Origin: Thamnaconus septentrionalis
Taxonomy: Eukaryota > Chordata > Actinopteri > Tetraodontiformes > Monacanthidae
DNA: 64,000 nt
Direction of reading: 5' to 3'
Assembly (NCBI GenBank): GCA_009823395.1
Contig: CM020509.1
Span: 20,578,501-20,642,500, forward strand
The position numbers and the translations under genes were made by a program. The notes under the pieces were generated by a model. That model saw only the letters and a list, made by a program, of their open reading frames with translations. It did no database searches and was not told the DNA's origin. This document shows positions 1-10,400 of this stretch, in pieces. The first letter of the stretch is position 1; each line of letters opens with the position of its first letter.

Positions 1-180
1 CTCAGGAAGCTGTCATTCATAACAAGCTTGCAGCAGCTCCGCCCACCCTGCCTAGCCGTTGCTTGTTTGCCTGATTAGCCACATTGGCAGCCAAATTGGC
101 TGACTCACAGCTACTGGAGCTTACACCATCGGTTTGATGAATTTACTTCCTGCTTCCTGGGGAAGACTTCCTGACGTAGG

Positions 181-1524
181 CTGTCTCAATTCAGGGTCTG
201 CATCCTTCGACGCATGCATTTGAAGGCCAGTTGCGTCATAGCACTGCGCAAAGGCTTGTCCCAATTCTAATAAAATTCGAAGGACTCTCCAAATGCGCCC
301 TTGAAATGCGCCCTACTTTAAGCCGATTTGAAGGATGTACTGCTACTATCATAGATATATACAGAAGGCTAGATGTCTTATCCGCGCTGCTGGCCAATGG
401 AATCGAACGTCCGCACTGGCGGCCATCTTGCCACAGTCACCTGGCTCCGCCTCTCTCACTCATAACTGTGTATTCTTATCGTGCATGTTCTTTTAAATGG
501 CCCTAAACTGCTTTATTTTCAACCGATTTTCGAGCGGTTTGGTTTGTTATAAAGATTAAAAGCATAGTTATGATACTGCATACTTATTAATAATTTATAA
601 CCATAGCAAAAACACGCATACACACTGGCACACACCCATATTTAATAAAAACGTATATGCTAAACTAAACAAACCAGCACTAAATCGTAACATTAATCGA
701 ACAGCTCCAACAATATCTTACAGATGAAATGTGATCCGACGAGCTTTTGTTTGTGGACAGCGACGACTGCTGCACCCATAAGCGGCACAGAAGTTCGGCA
801 TTTTTTCAGTCACCGATTTCCTGTAGAAATCATAATGCATGATGCTGTAACAAAGCAATCCAATTGTAAATCATTTGCGAATTAAGTTAAATTATATTAT
901 ATATTTCTCCATATGTCAAATTGCTTGTTTATTTACACCTACCAATCCTAATTCCTTTCATCACAACAGCAAAAAAGACGGACTGTAATCTCAGGTTGTC
1001 ACCGTTAGACTCTGAATCAAACAGGTGGGGGATGAGATACCAGCAGCTCTAGTTCATTGATCACCGTGTCTCTGCTGCATGAACTGATGAGATTGCGTTC
1101 ACGCAGCAGCAATGGATGTAGGCTAAGTTGCATTAGCTTGGTTTGCAACGTTATAGGAAACGCATCTCAGCGATTAACTACAACCGACACCACAAATATT
1201 GGATGTGAACAAAATACTAGTTTGTCCTGAAATAGCTGTTGGCTTAACTCAACTTAAGAAATGAAAACCTTAGTGGTCTCAGTCATATTAACTTGTGCAG
1301 ATAGGCTGCCTTAGCACCATTATGTTTTTTTTTTCTAATAGAAAGCTGCACTCTCAACATGTTCAACCATCAGAGTGTTAATGTTTGTTCAGATCACTCA
1401 CGTTCCCTCACATTCAATACATCAGGCCGTGACTGCCTGACTGTGGAAAGATGGCGGCCAGTGCGGACGTTGGATTCTGCGCCGTGAGACATCTAGCCTT
1501 TTGTAGATACTGTATCTATGGCTA
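181..1524. mobile_element. MITE-like DNA transposon, right end lost
   Basis: The left end is TGTCTCAATTCAGGGTCTGC, and the same motif heads further copies near 3748 and 22952. Inside are inverted arms of about 90 bp, 350-440 and 1430-1519, which share the segment around AAGGCTAGATGTCT and the segment around CCAACGTCCGCACTGG with scattered mismatches. About 1 kb between the arms has no useful open frame. The outer right terminus is missing, because the right arm stops where the next foldback element begins near 1528. No transposase is visible, so this is a non-autonomous element. The superfamily is not assigned. Confidence 0.6.
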
Positions 1525-1527
1525 CTG

Positions 1528-2314
1528 TTCATAGCATCAGCTAGCAGCAGTGCTATGAAGTTCCTCAGGCAGACGCTGGTGGTTAGCACAGCGCTAGTTT
1601 CCTTCCTCGGATCCTCATTCTGTCATGGGCTAACTTAACCTAGTGCTAAAGCTAGCTAGCAGGTGAGGGTCTGCGTTTGTGTTGTGGTGGGCAGAGATGA
1701 ATAAGGAGGAAGAGGAAGTGGCCAAGGTGACAGCGATGACTACATTATGAAGGTTGGGGGTGTGGCCTGCTCTCTCCGCTATCCCGTGAGGTGGCTGCAG
1801 GACCCGGCAGCTATGGCTGATTCATGGTCTTCCTGGCAGGAGCCTTTCAGGATAACGTGTTGTCATCCTAAGCCCCGCCCCCTGCCGCTGTCACTGGCCA
1901 ATCCGCATTAGTTCTGTCGCCACTCGGTTGTTGCTGCTGCTTCTTCTTCTGTGGTTATCAAACCTCTCTAACGGCTGTCGGTTGGTCGACACTGAGGGCT
2001 CAAACACCTGCTGGCCCTGTAGTGGCTGTTTGCGGTACTGCTGGTCAACCACCCTCCCATCAATTAACCTCCTGTTTATCTCTGAATGCTATGTGACAGC
2101 TCGCTACGCTAACAGCAGGAACAATTCCAGGACAGACAGTCCTGAATCAGTTGTAGATCAACAGAGCTTACTAACTAGCTCGCTAGCTAGCTTTAGCACT
2201 AGGTTAAGTTAGCCCATGACAGAATGAGGATCCGAGGAAGGAAACTAGCGCTGTGCTAACCACCAGCGTCTGCCTGAGGAACTTCATAGCACTGCTGCTA
2301 GCTGTTGCTATGAA
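1528..2314. mobile_element. Foldback element with perfect 121-bp inverted arms
   Basis: Bases 1540-1660 and 2182-2302 are exact reverse complements over 121 bp. I checked this base by base. Similarity continues about 12 bp outward with one mismatch. The 521-bp interior carries no recognisable protein. Long, nearly identical arms around a short non-coding core fit a foldback or MITE transposon that moved recently, or arms kept alike by gene conversion. No clear target-site duplication was found, because the right side runs straight into a minisatellite. Confidence 0.65.
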
Positions 2315-2875
2315 GTAATGCTACTGGTGCTTACTGAAGCTACTGCTGCTAATCGATTGCTCCTGCTGTTAACTGCACTACTGGTGCTAATTGATGCTGA
2401 TTGATGCTACTGGTGCTAACTGACCCTACTGGTTCTGACTGATGCTACTGATGCTGACTGATGCTAATCTTGCTAACTCAAATTACTGCTGCTAATTGAT
2501 ACTGCTAACTGACACCACGGCTGTTGACTAAAGCTTCTGCTACTAACTGATGTTACTGCTGTTAACCTGACGTTACTGCTGTTAACTGACACTGCTGGTG
2601 CTAACCGACATGACTGATTCCAACTGACACCACTGATGCTGACTGACGCTATTGATGCTACTCCTGCTAATTGAAGCAACTTCTGCTAATCGATGCTGCT
2701 AACTGACGCTACTGGTGCTGACTGATGCTACTGGTGCTAATTGATGCTACTGCTGCTGACTGACGCGAATGATGGTACTGGTGTTAACTGATGCTACTGA
2801 TGCTAACTGACGCTACTGGAAAGTTTGTTTTACGCTACTGATGCTAACTGACGCAACTGGAAAGTTTGCTTTATC
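2315..2875. repeat. Minisatellite, about 19-bp degenerate unit
   Basis: The tract is built from imperfect copies of TGCTACTGGTGCTAACTGA. At the right end (about 2808-2870) the units are joined by a longer segment containing ACTGGAAAGTTTG that occurs twice. Frames that stay open across it are a by-product of the repeat. Confidence 0.8.
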
Positions 2876-3721
2876 TTTCAGCTGAAAAGTTTAACACGTT
2901 CTGAAGCAGCATCCTGACTCGTAGTTATGGCGCTACTCAGAGCTCACTTGTTAAATATCGGTGCTGTGCAGGAGAAAAGTCACTGCCATATTTTTGTTGC
3001 TTTTTTATGGATCTTTTTTTCCTCTCTCTCTTTTTTTTCCTTCCGTGCCCTGTAGTGTTAATGAGCTTTCGCGGGGGCAGGGGCCGTAGCATTAGCGCCG
3101 CGGAGCACTTTTAATCTGGCTATAAAAATAACAAACAAAAAAAAAAAAAACTTTTTGGACGGGCTCTCCAGGGTCAAAGGTCAGCTCAACAGAAGTAGAG
3201 AGGTGGAGAGAAAGTGGGAGGAAGTCGAGGCTTCCTCGCTAACCGGCGGCACGGGCTAATGAGATGGCTAATGAGGTGCAAGTTAACAACACCCACGCTC
3301 CACCTCCTCCGACTAATACCCCCCACCCCTCCACCCACACAATCAGACCTGGTTTGATTCCGGAGTCGCTCTGATTCCCGCCGTCCCTGCTAATGATGCA
3401 TAATTGCATTTTAAATAGGCGACAGATGATGAATCCTCAGAACGAGCAGCTCCGACTCACGAAGCGCATGAATCTCTGTCAACATGGCCGCCACTTTAAT
3501 TAAAATCAATTGAATCCGTCTGATAAATCGGGCCCATCAATTATTAAATTATATCTGCCAACGTGTCGCAGAGGAGGCGAAGGAGCGGCACAGGCGGCAG
3601 ATTGAGTCATACTTTAAAATTTAAAATGACAAAAGTTTTGTCTTGCTAACGAGGTTTGATGAACGATATACCAGCTGTTCGCAGAGCCCGTGCCTCACTT
3701 CCTGTCTGTGACACCTCTTTT
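2876..3721. other. Unique non-coding stretch, TAAT-rich island at 3380-3610
   Basis: No gene or repeat family is recognised apart from a poly-A run near 3137-3150. The part from about 3380 to 3610 is complex, low in simple repeats and dense in homeodomain-like cores (TTAATTAAAATCAATT, ATCAATTATTAAATTA, GATGCATAATTGC). It is a candidate conserved noncoding element by composition only. Confidence 0.3.
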
Positions 3722-3724
3722 CCT

Positions 3725-4015
3725 GGCTGTGTCTCGATTCAGGGGCTGTGTCTCAATTCAGGGTCTTCATCCTTTCGAAGGAAGCGTCCTCCGTCTTGGC
3801 AATGCTAAGATGGTCTCGGCGCTTATGGAAGGCCTCCGTGGCTTGCAAGAAACCATGGCACCTCAAAGGGGGCACACAGGGTACGAGCACAACGAAAGTA
3901 CCCCGACCTATCACCGCCTGTGATGCCACAGAACCTAGAGGGTTAAACATCCCTGGCGTCACATGGTTCCAAGACAAATGCCACACACACCTGCTGAAGC
4001 TGAACGGCTAATTAA
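3725..4015. mobile_element. Partial copy of the TGTCTCAATTCAG repeat
   Basis: GTGTCTCAATTCAGGGTCTTC at about 3748 matches the end of the element at 181. A second, 19-bp-spaced copy of the same end (GTGTCTCGATTCAGGGG) lies just before it, so the terminus is locally duplicated. The remainder to about 4015 is unlike the other copies and is not coding. Confidence 0.45.
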
Positions 4016-4059
4016 AGCTGCTTGAACGGCGGCTAGCAGAGATCGAAACAGCCTGCAGC

Positions 4060-4062
<3 letters not shown>

Positions 4063-4090
<28 letters not shown>

Positions 4091-4110
4091 CATATGTGTG
4101 TGTGCGTGCG
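4063..4110. repeat. (GT)n microsatellite
   Basis: Interrupted GT dinucleotide tract ending in GTGCGTGCG. Confidence 0.9.
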
Positions 4111-4408
4111 CACATAACCCTGTCTATTGAATTTCCATTTTCCACATAACTCAATGCCAAGCAGCGGCATGGAGTGCTAATGGCTAACTAGTGGCCGGCT
4201 GGAACACTGACTAGCTAGCGCAAGTAGCCTCGAGGCTAGTGGGGCGCGAGGGTTAGCAGGGGCTTCATCTCCACCTGCTGTGCTGGTCGACCACCAGCGA
4301 GGGGCAACGCTGCGCTGACCGGGAGCCGTTTAGCATGTTTAGCAGCCGCTGAACGGAGGCAGAGAAACAATCAGTCTGCAGCTACTTCCCGTACTGGGAG
4401 GAACAACG

Positions 4409-4422
4409 CCACTAGATGGCGC
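4409..4422 (+). promoter_or_regulatory. CTCF-like core site
   Basis: CCACTAGATGGCGC fits the known CTCF core pattern CCASYAGRKGGCRS at all 14 positions on the plus strand. It lies in non-repeat sequence. Binding is inferred from the motif only. Confidence 0.4.
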
Positions 4423-4721
4423 AGTTAGCGCAACGCACACATACAAACAACAACAACAACAACAGAAAACACCTCACTGACCATTTAAACTTGACCGTCC
4501 TCCCATCAGGCACACAGCAGGTTAGCCCTGAACACAGCTGATGGTTTACCTGGGGGAACCCGTCAAACCCACAGCGGGAGACGAGACAGGACAGAATGGC
4601 AGCCAGGGAGTCTCGCTCTCCTGGCGAGGTGAACCGCTTTTAGGACCAGATAGCCATATTTAGAGTCCCAGCTCAAGAGAGAGCGAGAGAGAGAAAGAGG
4701 ACGGTCATGACAAGGAGGACG

Positions 4722-4722
<1 letters not shown>

Positions 4723-4791
<69 letters not shown>
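4723..4791. repeat. (CA)n microsatellite, about 69 bp
   Basis: An uninterrupted CA tract with about 34 units. Frames of alternating Cys-Val or His-Thr across it are not genes. Confidence 0.95.
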
Positions 4792-4794
<3 letters not shown>

Positions 4795-4799
4795 CACAC

Positions 4800-5022
4800 C
4801 TTCCCTGAGCAGAAAAACCTAGAACCCAGAAACTGGAACACAGAACCCAAAACCTAGAGCCTGGAACCCGGAACCTGGATCCCAGAAACTAGGACCTAGA
4901 ACCTGGAAGCCAGAAACCAGAAGCTAGAACCCAGAACCTGGAACCAAAAACCTAGAATCTAGAACCTACAACTTGATACCCACAACATGGGACCCAGGAT
5001 ATAGAACCAGAAACCCAGAAGC
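4800..5022. repeat. Minisatellite, about 7-bp GAACCTA/GAACCCA unit
   Basis: Degenerate copies of GAACCTAGAACCCAGAA continue for about 220 bp directly after the CA tract. Confidence 0.8.
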
Positions 5023-6020
5023 CACTTGTTTTTCCCGCTTATCGTAGTTTCTCTAACGGCCTCCCAGCTGTGAAACCTGGCGACCACCTGGACGAGTGGC
5101 CTCACAGAGAGACAACCAGGAGGAAGCGCGTCCACAAGATGGACGGATGATTTCCTGCAACGCCGGCAGCACCTGGCCTCACCACGCTCCCTGCTGGTGG
5201 TAGAGTGACACCCGCTTCGGCGAGGATCAACTGCTGAAACACCTGTAGCTGCTGACACACACAGCGTGTTAGGAAACAGGCTATTGACCTCAGCATGTGC
5301 GTGTGCATGTGCGTGTGTGTGTATGCATGCATATGTGCGTGTGTGTTTTCATGCGCCTGCGTGTGTGTGTGTACAAGCGGGGATGTCGTGTCTTGTTTGA
5401 AGGGATAACAAACCTGATTGGAACTTGTGAGAACGTCTTGTCCGGTGGTGGCGGCGCCCGGCCTCCTGTCACACAGAGGTGCATTGTGGGAATCAAGCCG
5501 ACAGTGTAACGCGAGGAGGAAGCCGACGACCTGTGCTGTAAGCGCCAACGCTAGCAACGGATGACAAACGACAGCTATCTGAGCAGAGGGGCAGGGGAGG
5601 AGGGAGTGGGTGGGCGAATTGGGTGGGGGGGGTACCGCCCCTCCCCTCCCCGGAGGACACCAGATCCAATTAAGAAATCCCATTAATTAGCAGCAATCAC
5701 AGCTGATTAGGACGCGGCCATCTGCTCCCAGCAGTCAAGCCGGCAGAGGAGAGATGTCTGTCTGTCTGTCTGTCCGGTCGGTCGTTCTCGTAGTTGTACG
5801 TAGTTTGTCCTAATAGAGTTCATGTAAGAACCCAGACAGATACTGCTATAAAAAAGAAAGAGAAAAAACTTTTTTGTGAAACAGACGAGAATCAAATTAT
5901 TTAATACATTTCTTTTTAAATTAAGAATGCTAACAAGTTCACAAGATCTAGAAGAAGGCACTATTTCATTTATAAAAAAAAAAAATACTTCTGGGCTGCA
6001 TATGTGGAATCAAAAAGGAC
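5023..6020. other. Non-coding stretch with a TAAT-rich island and small repeats
   Basis: Holds a GT-rich tract (5295-5375), a GC-rich stretch (5440-5660), a short TAAT-rich island (5660-5715, containing CCATTAATTAGCAGCAATCA), TCTG repeats (5755-5775) and one core of the tripartite MITE (5775-5840). No gene is recognised. Confidence 0.4.
5752..5845 (-). mobile_element. Fragment of the tripartite-core MITE family
   Basis: GTAGTTTGTCCTAATAGAGTT matches the right-hand core of the fuller copies at 23.4 and 36.8 kb. Only one core remains here. The flanking TCTG run replaces the TCTA-rich spacer of the other copies. Confidence 0.5.
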
Positions 6021-6023
6021 GGT

Positions 6024-6200
6024 CAGTGCGTTTACCTGGCACGAGAGAAATCTGAATTATTGCTGTGACGCTGTGTGATGTGTAATGTGATGGTCACATT
6101 AAAGGTGTTCACACACAAACACATGCTACATATTTCATACCCGTCCCCTACAATAATACAACACACACACACACACACACACACACACATTAGTCAGCAA
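6024..6200. other. Transposon end CAGTGCGTTTAC and (CA)n tract
   Basis: CAGTGCGTTTACCTGGCACG begins at about 6024, and its inverted counterpart GCATGTAAACGCACTG ends near 8658. The pair may be the terminal repeats of one element. A CA microsatellite occupies about 6160-6189. Confidence 0.35.
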
Positions 6201-6740
6201 TAATGTTTATTCATGTTACCGATGTTTTGTTAGGTTTGTGGTTTTCTCCTCCTCTCCTCCGAGGGCAAACCAGAGCCATTGTTCTGTGAGTGTAGGGTGG
6301 GGGGGTTTCACCTTGGGGTTCCCATTGTTGCTTATTTGTGTGGGGTTATCATTGATTGTGAAGTGTTTGATGGGGGATTGTATTTCATGTATCCGTTTTG
6401 TGGGTTTATTGTGGGGACTTTTACAAAAAAAGATGTGTTGAGAATTAAGGTCAATTTATGTGTTAATTGATAGTTGGTTGAGCTGGGGAGGAGCGTCAAC
6501 TACATAAGGCTCCAACCAACTCCACGCAGGGGGCCAGGAGAAGAGTCAGAGAGAGGGGGGGCGGGGGGGAGTAACTCTTGCATGCGTCTGCACAAAGTGG
6601 AAGTGCGGTTTAAACAGGGTTTTTCTTTTCTCCTAATCATTATTGTCACGTTTGTCTTGTCCGCTGTAAAGAACTCCACGTTTATTGGACAATTGCCTTC
6701 GTCCGATTACGATCGGAGAACTCACGCGCATGAAAAACAA
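6201..6740. other. T/G-rich non-coding stretch
   Basis: G- and T-rich on the plus strand, with a G-run region at 6555-6570. It resembles untranslated or long-terminal-repeat-type sequence, but no terminal TG...CA pair with a target duplication was found. No gene is recognised. Confidence 0.25.
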
Positions 6741-6749
6741 GAAAAACGG

Positions 6750-7146
6750 CACCAGTGGCCACAATCGTGTCGCCTGTCCGTTTGGCGACGCGCTTGAAGA
6801 GCTCCTCGGACCCGGGGCCTTTGTCCCAAGTGGACCATCATGGCGTCGGCATCGGGTTCGAGAGTCCCTCAGGTGAGTTGTACTGAATTACCCTCGGTAT
6901 GTTAGCATGTATCAATTCCATCGACTGTATATGAAATGTGGTGGAAATAAATAAAAAGAAAAGCTTGCCGAGGATTTTTTTTTTGTGAGCTGTAAACATG
7001 TTATGTTCTTTGCAGACACGTGTTCGCTAGAGGCAAGAGGATATGATGAAGTGGAGGAGATGGCGATTGAGTCCACCCACAGGACGCCAGAAGAAACGGA
7101 GAGCAATGCCGAGACTGTTGGCAGGCCTGAAACTCCACATTTATCG
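6750..7146 (+). pseudogene. Possible two-exon reading frame of a transposon accessory protein
   Basis: An open frame from about 6748 runs to a good donor (CCCTCAG then GTGAGTTG, about 6873). A pyrimidine-rich acceptor ending TTTGCAG precedes 7015. Taking this intron out keeps one frame open into an acidic second exon that reads EARGYDEVEEMAIESTHRTP and continues to a GTATGT donor near 7146. No domain is recognisable. It lies within the suspected 6.0-8.7 kb Harbinger element, on the strand opposite its transposase. Harbinger elements often carry a second gene, so an accessory protein is plausible. No start codon or conserved motif supports it. It could equally be chance. Confidence 0.3.
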
Positions 7147-7331
7147 AGTATGTTCACTTGTTAGTAAGAAAATGAAGACACCAAGCAACTACGCGTACAG
7201 GGTTGTTTTAGCATATGGCTTAAGGCAACTTGAATGTAATTAACTTGAATCCATGTGTGAGATTATTTTACGGCCACATCACGCAAGCCGAGACAAAGAA
7301 GGCGCCATACTGCTGTTGACCAGGTGTTGGA

Positions 7332-7366
7332 ACACAAGATCTGCTCTGTTAGAGCAGATCTTGTGT
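7332..7366. repeat. Perfect hairpin, 16-bp stem and 3-nt loop
   Basis: ACACAAGATCTGCTCT is followed by GTT and its exact reverse complement. It lies near the 3' break of the Harbinger transposase pseudogene and may mark a rearrangement junction. Confidence 0.7.
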
Positions 7367-7459
7367 CTTGCCCAGCAGAGCATTCGCTTCTGGTGTGGCA
7401 ACGGACACCTGGCTGTGGTAGGTCAATTTCCATTCTTGCTGCCTCTTCTGACCAGGTGA

Positions 7460-8447
7460 TGTGGACAGTCTCTTTGTCACTTTCACAAAAGTTGTGAAAA
7501 CGGAGGTACCGTTTATGTCCTGTGGCTCCTGAAAATAGGAAGACAGAATAAGTACATCAACTACTGCTATGATGACACATATATGTTATACCCTCCTAAT
7601 TATGCTTAAAGATCAAAAATATAACTCAGCTACTATATTAGGACTGTGTACACTCACCTTTGGCAGTAGATGTGCTCGGCTAAATAACGTTGACTGTCTG
7701 AGGACGCGTTGTGTGCACATCCAGGCATCTTGCAGTTGATGTTCCAAAAACTAGGAATAGAATACAAATATTAGCATAAACACACATGAAGCTAAAAACA
7801 GCACGAACAAACAAGCTAATGGTATTTTGGCTAACTCACCGATATGTATCGTCCACCACGGCCTGAAGAACATAAGAGTGCCAACTTTTTCTATTAACAA
7901 AGTCTTTATATCCATCACTAGGCGGCAAAACTGGTATATGTGTTCCGTCGATGCATCCCATGATTTGTGGTAAGCCGAACTTCTGCTGGAACCGGTGTGC
8001 AGTGGCACCAGCCTCCTCCATGGTCGGCACGTTAATGAGCGTGTGTATAACTGAAGACACCATTCCTTTGCAAAACCTGTACACAAACTTTTTAACTGTG
8101 GATTTGTGCTCTCCAAACTGGTTTGCAACGACGCGGTATTCTGCAAAGCTAGCCAGTTTGTATAAAACAATAGCGGTTCTCATCTGGAGGGGAGTTGGTG
8201 TTCTAACAGTCAACTCCTAGGGGCTTAAAACATCTTCCATCAGTCCACAAAGTTTGTTGAATGATCTACGCGTCGTTCGGAAATTGTCTTTCCATTCCGT
8301 GTCCGAAAACTCCTTCAGTGCGACCCTCTCCCACCAGTCTGTGCTCCGAACCCGCAATCCAACAAGAACGAGAGTTTCGGGTCCGTAGCGATGGCACAAA
8401 GCGTAGCATCGAAGACATTGTGTTGTTGTAGCCCTCCAACAGCACAC
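7460..8447 (-). pseudogene. PIF/Harbinger transposase pseudogene (copy 1)
   Basis: On the minus strand the first exon (about 8447-7840) encodes the helix-rich N-terminus (STDWWERV, DNFRTTRRSFNKLCG), then AIVLYKLASFAEYRVVANQF, and the catalytic motif GCIDGTHIPV that holds the first acidic residue of the DDE triad. A GTGAGT donor at 7839, a second exon at 7750-7658 (FWNINCKMPGC) and a third starting at 7528 have matching splice sites. It is broken by an in-frame amber codon at 8217-8219, by a frameshift in exon 2 near 7706, and by loss of everything after about 7495, including the second and third catalytic acids. The intron layout and motifs identify the family. It cannot make active transposase. 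Confidence 0.85.
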
Positions 8448-8539
8448 AATGTTCTTGTCCGCCTTTTAAAATCACCATGAACACGAGAAATAGGGTGCAC
8501 CTTATCTGCAAAGTTAGTCACACGTACATTATGTACGAG

Positions 8540-8660
8540 ACAAACAAAGCTGTGCATTTCTCAGCTGCATGTATACGGGGACGAGGTGAGAACTCCGATT
8601 GGACGAGAAAACCAAATTATTGCTCACTCCGATCAAGCTCTGCATGTAAACGCACTGAAT
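8540..8660. mobile_element. Transposon end inserted in the MADF exon
   Basis: A short AT-rich segment ends in GCATGTAAACGCACTG at about 8658, exactly where the MADF reading frame of the neighbouring exon breaks off. The matching end motif lies at 6024 in opposite orientation. No target duplication is visible. Confidence 0.35.
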
Positions 8661-8785
8661 GCGACTGAATTTCCAGTGCTTTGCACTGCCACCAGCGGAC
8701 CCACTCGGTGCATTTTTGTTTTTTGTCTTCACATAACTGTCTCGTAATTGTTTCCATCTCCATTTGCATTCTTCCACTGTGACAC
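8661..8785 (-). pseudogene. MADF-domain protein, second-exon fragment
   Basis: The minus strand reads VEECKWRWKQLRDSYVKTKN and then a glycine-rich stretch and KHWKF. This is the second half of a MADF (Myb/SANT-like in Adf-1) DNA-binding domain, where a tryptophan-rich helix precedes the LRD.Y helix. Such proteins are the usual partners of PIF/Harbinger transposases and carry them to target DNA. The frame is cut at about 8660 by a transposon end. The first half of a MADF domain lies on the same strand at 11085-10964, and the two may be exons of one gene now spread over 2.4 kb by insertions. Confidence 0.7.
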
Positions 8786-9034
8786 AGTAACATGAATTAA
8801 TAAAACACAATTACTCCCTGCATATAAATTGTTTAATATGTCACACAATAATGCAATTTCTGTTATAAACATTAACTACTGTTTACTGTTGTTCTTAAAC
8901 CACACACATACAAATTTTTAGGCTAAATTACACACATTTCCTCCTATCACGTTCACATTTTTTCCTGCTCTCATCAGACAGATTTTATATATGTATATAT
9001 TTTATTAATTAAATGTTTTTTCTTATTCCCACAG
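8786..9034. other. AT-rich non-coding DNA, probable intron
   Basis: AT-rich sequence ends in a good plus-strand splice acceptor (TTATTCCCACAG, 9023-9034) for the Harbinger copy 2 exon. Nothing else is recognised. Confidence 0.4.
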
Positions 9035-9564
9035 ATTCCTTGGTACAGAGGAAACTTTTTCCAGCCTGGGTTTCCAATATAGATTAGGCACGAGCACCGT
9101 GTCCACCACCAACACATGACGTGGCGGGCAATCGAGAGGCGGATGATGGACACCCAGTTTCCCAGGCCCACGGAGCAGATGTGGAGAGATATCGCCTCCG
9201 CTTTCTGGTCCAGGTGGAATTTTCCAAATTGCCTTGGGGCTATTGATGGCAAACACACTGTCATCACAGCACCAAAGAAATCAGGAAGTCAATTAATTTC
9301 AATTATAAAGAGACATTTTCAGTCGTTCTCCTGGCACTGGTAGACGCAAACTACAGATTTATCAACGTCCAGGTGGGGGACTATGGACGTTCAAGTGATG
9401 GAGGGGTCTACAGTGGAGCCGACGCTGGAATCGGAATGGAAAACCAAACGCTGCATGTTCATGCTGACTGCCAGGAGCAGACCAACGAGGGCCAGTGCCA
9501 TACACAATGGTGGGAGATTTTGAACCACAGCCAAATGGACTTGGATTTGATTGTAAATAGATAA
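9035..9564 (+). pseudogene. PIF/Harbinger transposase pseudogene (copy 2)
   Basis: Plus-strand exon just after an acceptor. Pieces in three frames together follow the order of a PIF/Harbinger transposase: a basic N-terminal segment (FLGTEETFSSLGFQYRLGTS), MWRDIASAFWSRWNFPNC, the first catalytic motif LGAIDGKH (about 9240), GDYGRSSDGGVYSGAD (about 9380-9425), and YTMVGDF (about 9500) with the probable second acidic residue. Frameshifts lie near 9110, 9290 and 9475, and the frame ends at a stop near 9562. The motifs differ from copy 1, so two distinct Harbinger lineages are present. It sits on the opposite strand within the suspected intron of the MADF gene. Confidence 0.8.
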
Positions 9565-9869
9565 ACACGTTATTTGGGGCTTTATTTTGCTTTGTGTAAT
9601 ATGCTTTAAATAAATGTGAATGGAAATCAATTCACCTGTCAATATTTCAAGTACTCTGTCATCATCCTCTTATTCAGATATGAATTTAAATGTGTGAAAC
9701 TTTATTAAACTATTCATACATTGCTTATGTTCTTATTTATGTTTTCAACATATTTTAGAGATAGAGGTAAATCTGAGGAAGGGTGTTACTAGATAAGAAA
9801 TTATCATAGGAGTTAATTGCCAAAACATTTGTTGTTTACTAAAGTATAACAGAACATTCTAAATGATTA
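9565..9869. other. AT-rich non-coding DNA
   Basis: AT-rich DNA follows the Harbinger copy 2 exon. It contains AATAAA-type signals (about 9609) but no gene or repeat boundary. Confidence 0.3.
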
Positions 9870-10400
9870 TGTTATGACCCCATAAACAGCTCGCACCCAA
9901 TGAGATCAAACACAGTAAATAGGTCAAAAGTTGCAAATAAAAATACCTTTTTATTTTCAGAGGCAAGATAAATAATGTGACCAACTTAAGAAAAATCCCA
10001 AATCTACCCCAAAAACATAACTAAATACTGGTGGGTCAGTCAAAAGTAACAAAAAGAAAGAGAGCCACAATTGCCCAACCCACATGGGCCGTCGGAGCAG
10101 AGTTCTCCCCTCTACCCAAACCCAACCAACTAAACCGAAGAGAAATTAAGCCTCGAAAACTGAACTACTGGACCCACCAGAAAAGAAGAGATTAGAAAAA
10201 GTACAAACACAAAGAAGTAAGGCCACATCGAGCTGCCGGCAACTGCTGTTGCTGGACGTTGAATGAGGACGTGAGAGAGAGCTGCAATCACCTCCCCCTC
10301 TTTATAGGTCATGATCGCTAAGGAGCTTCACCTGTGGCAAAGGAAACAGAATGAGCACAGGGTCGGACTGATTAGCAAGAAGGAGGGGGGACATGTAACA
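9870..10400 (-). mobile_element. Probable solo LTR, minus orientation
   Basis: The 531-bp unit starts TGTTATGACC and ends ATGTAACA, so it has TG...CA ends and 5-bp inverted termini. Read on the minus strand, a TATA box (CTATAAAG, about 10306-10299) lies roughly 95 bp in, and an AATAAA signal lies downstream near 9953, the order expected for a retroviral-type LTR. No adjacent 4-6 bp target duplication was found. A 10-bp repeat AACATTCTAA flanks it at 9853 and 10407, but not directly. No internal retroelement genes of the same orientation adjoin it. Confidence 0.55.

Noticed and set aside
6857..6875. tRNA B-box-like GGGTTCGAGAGTCCC
   Set aside because: There is no matching A box or cloverleaf around it, and a single short motif is not enough for a tRNA or SINE.
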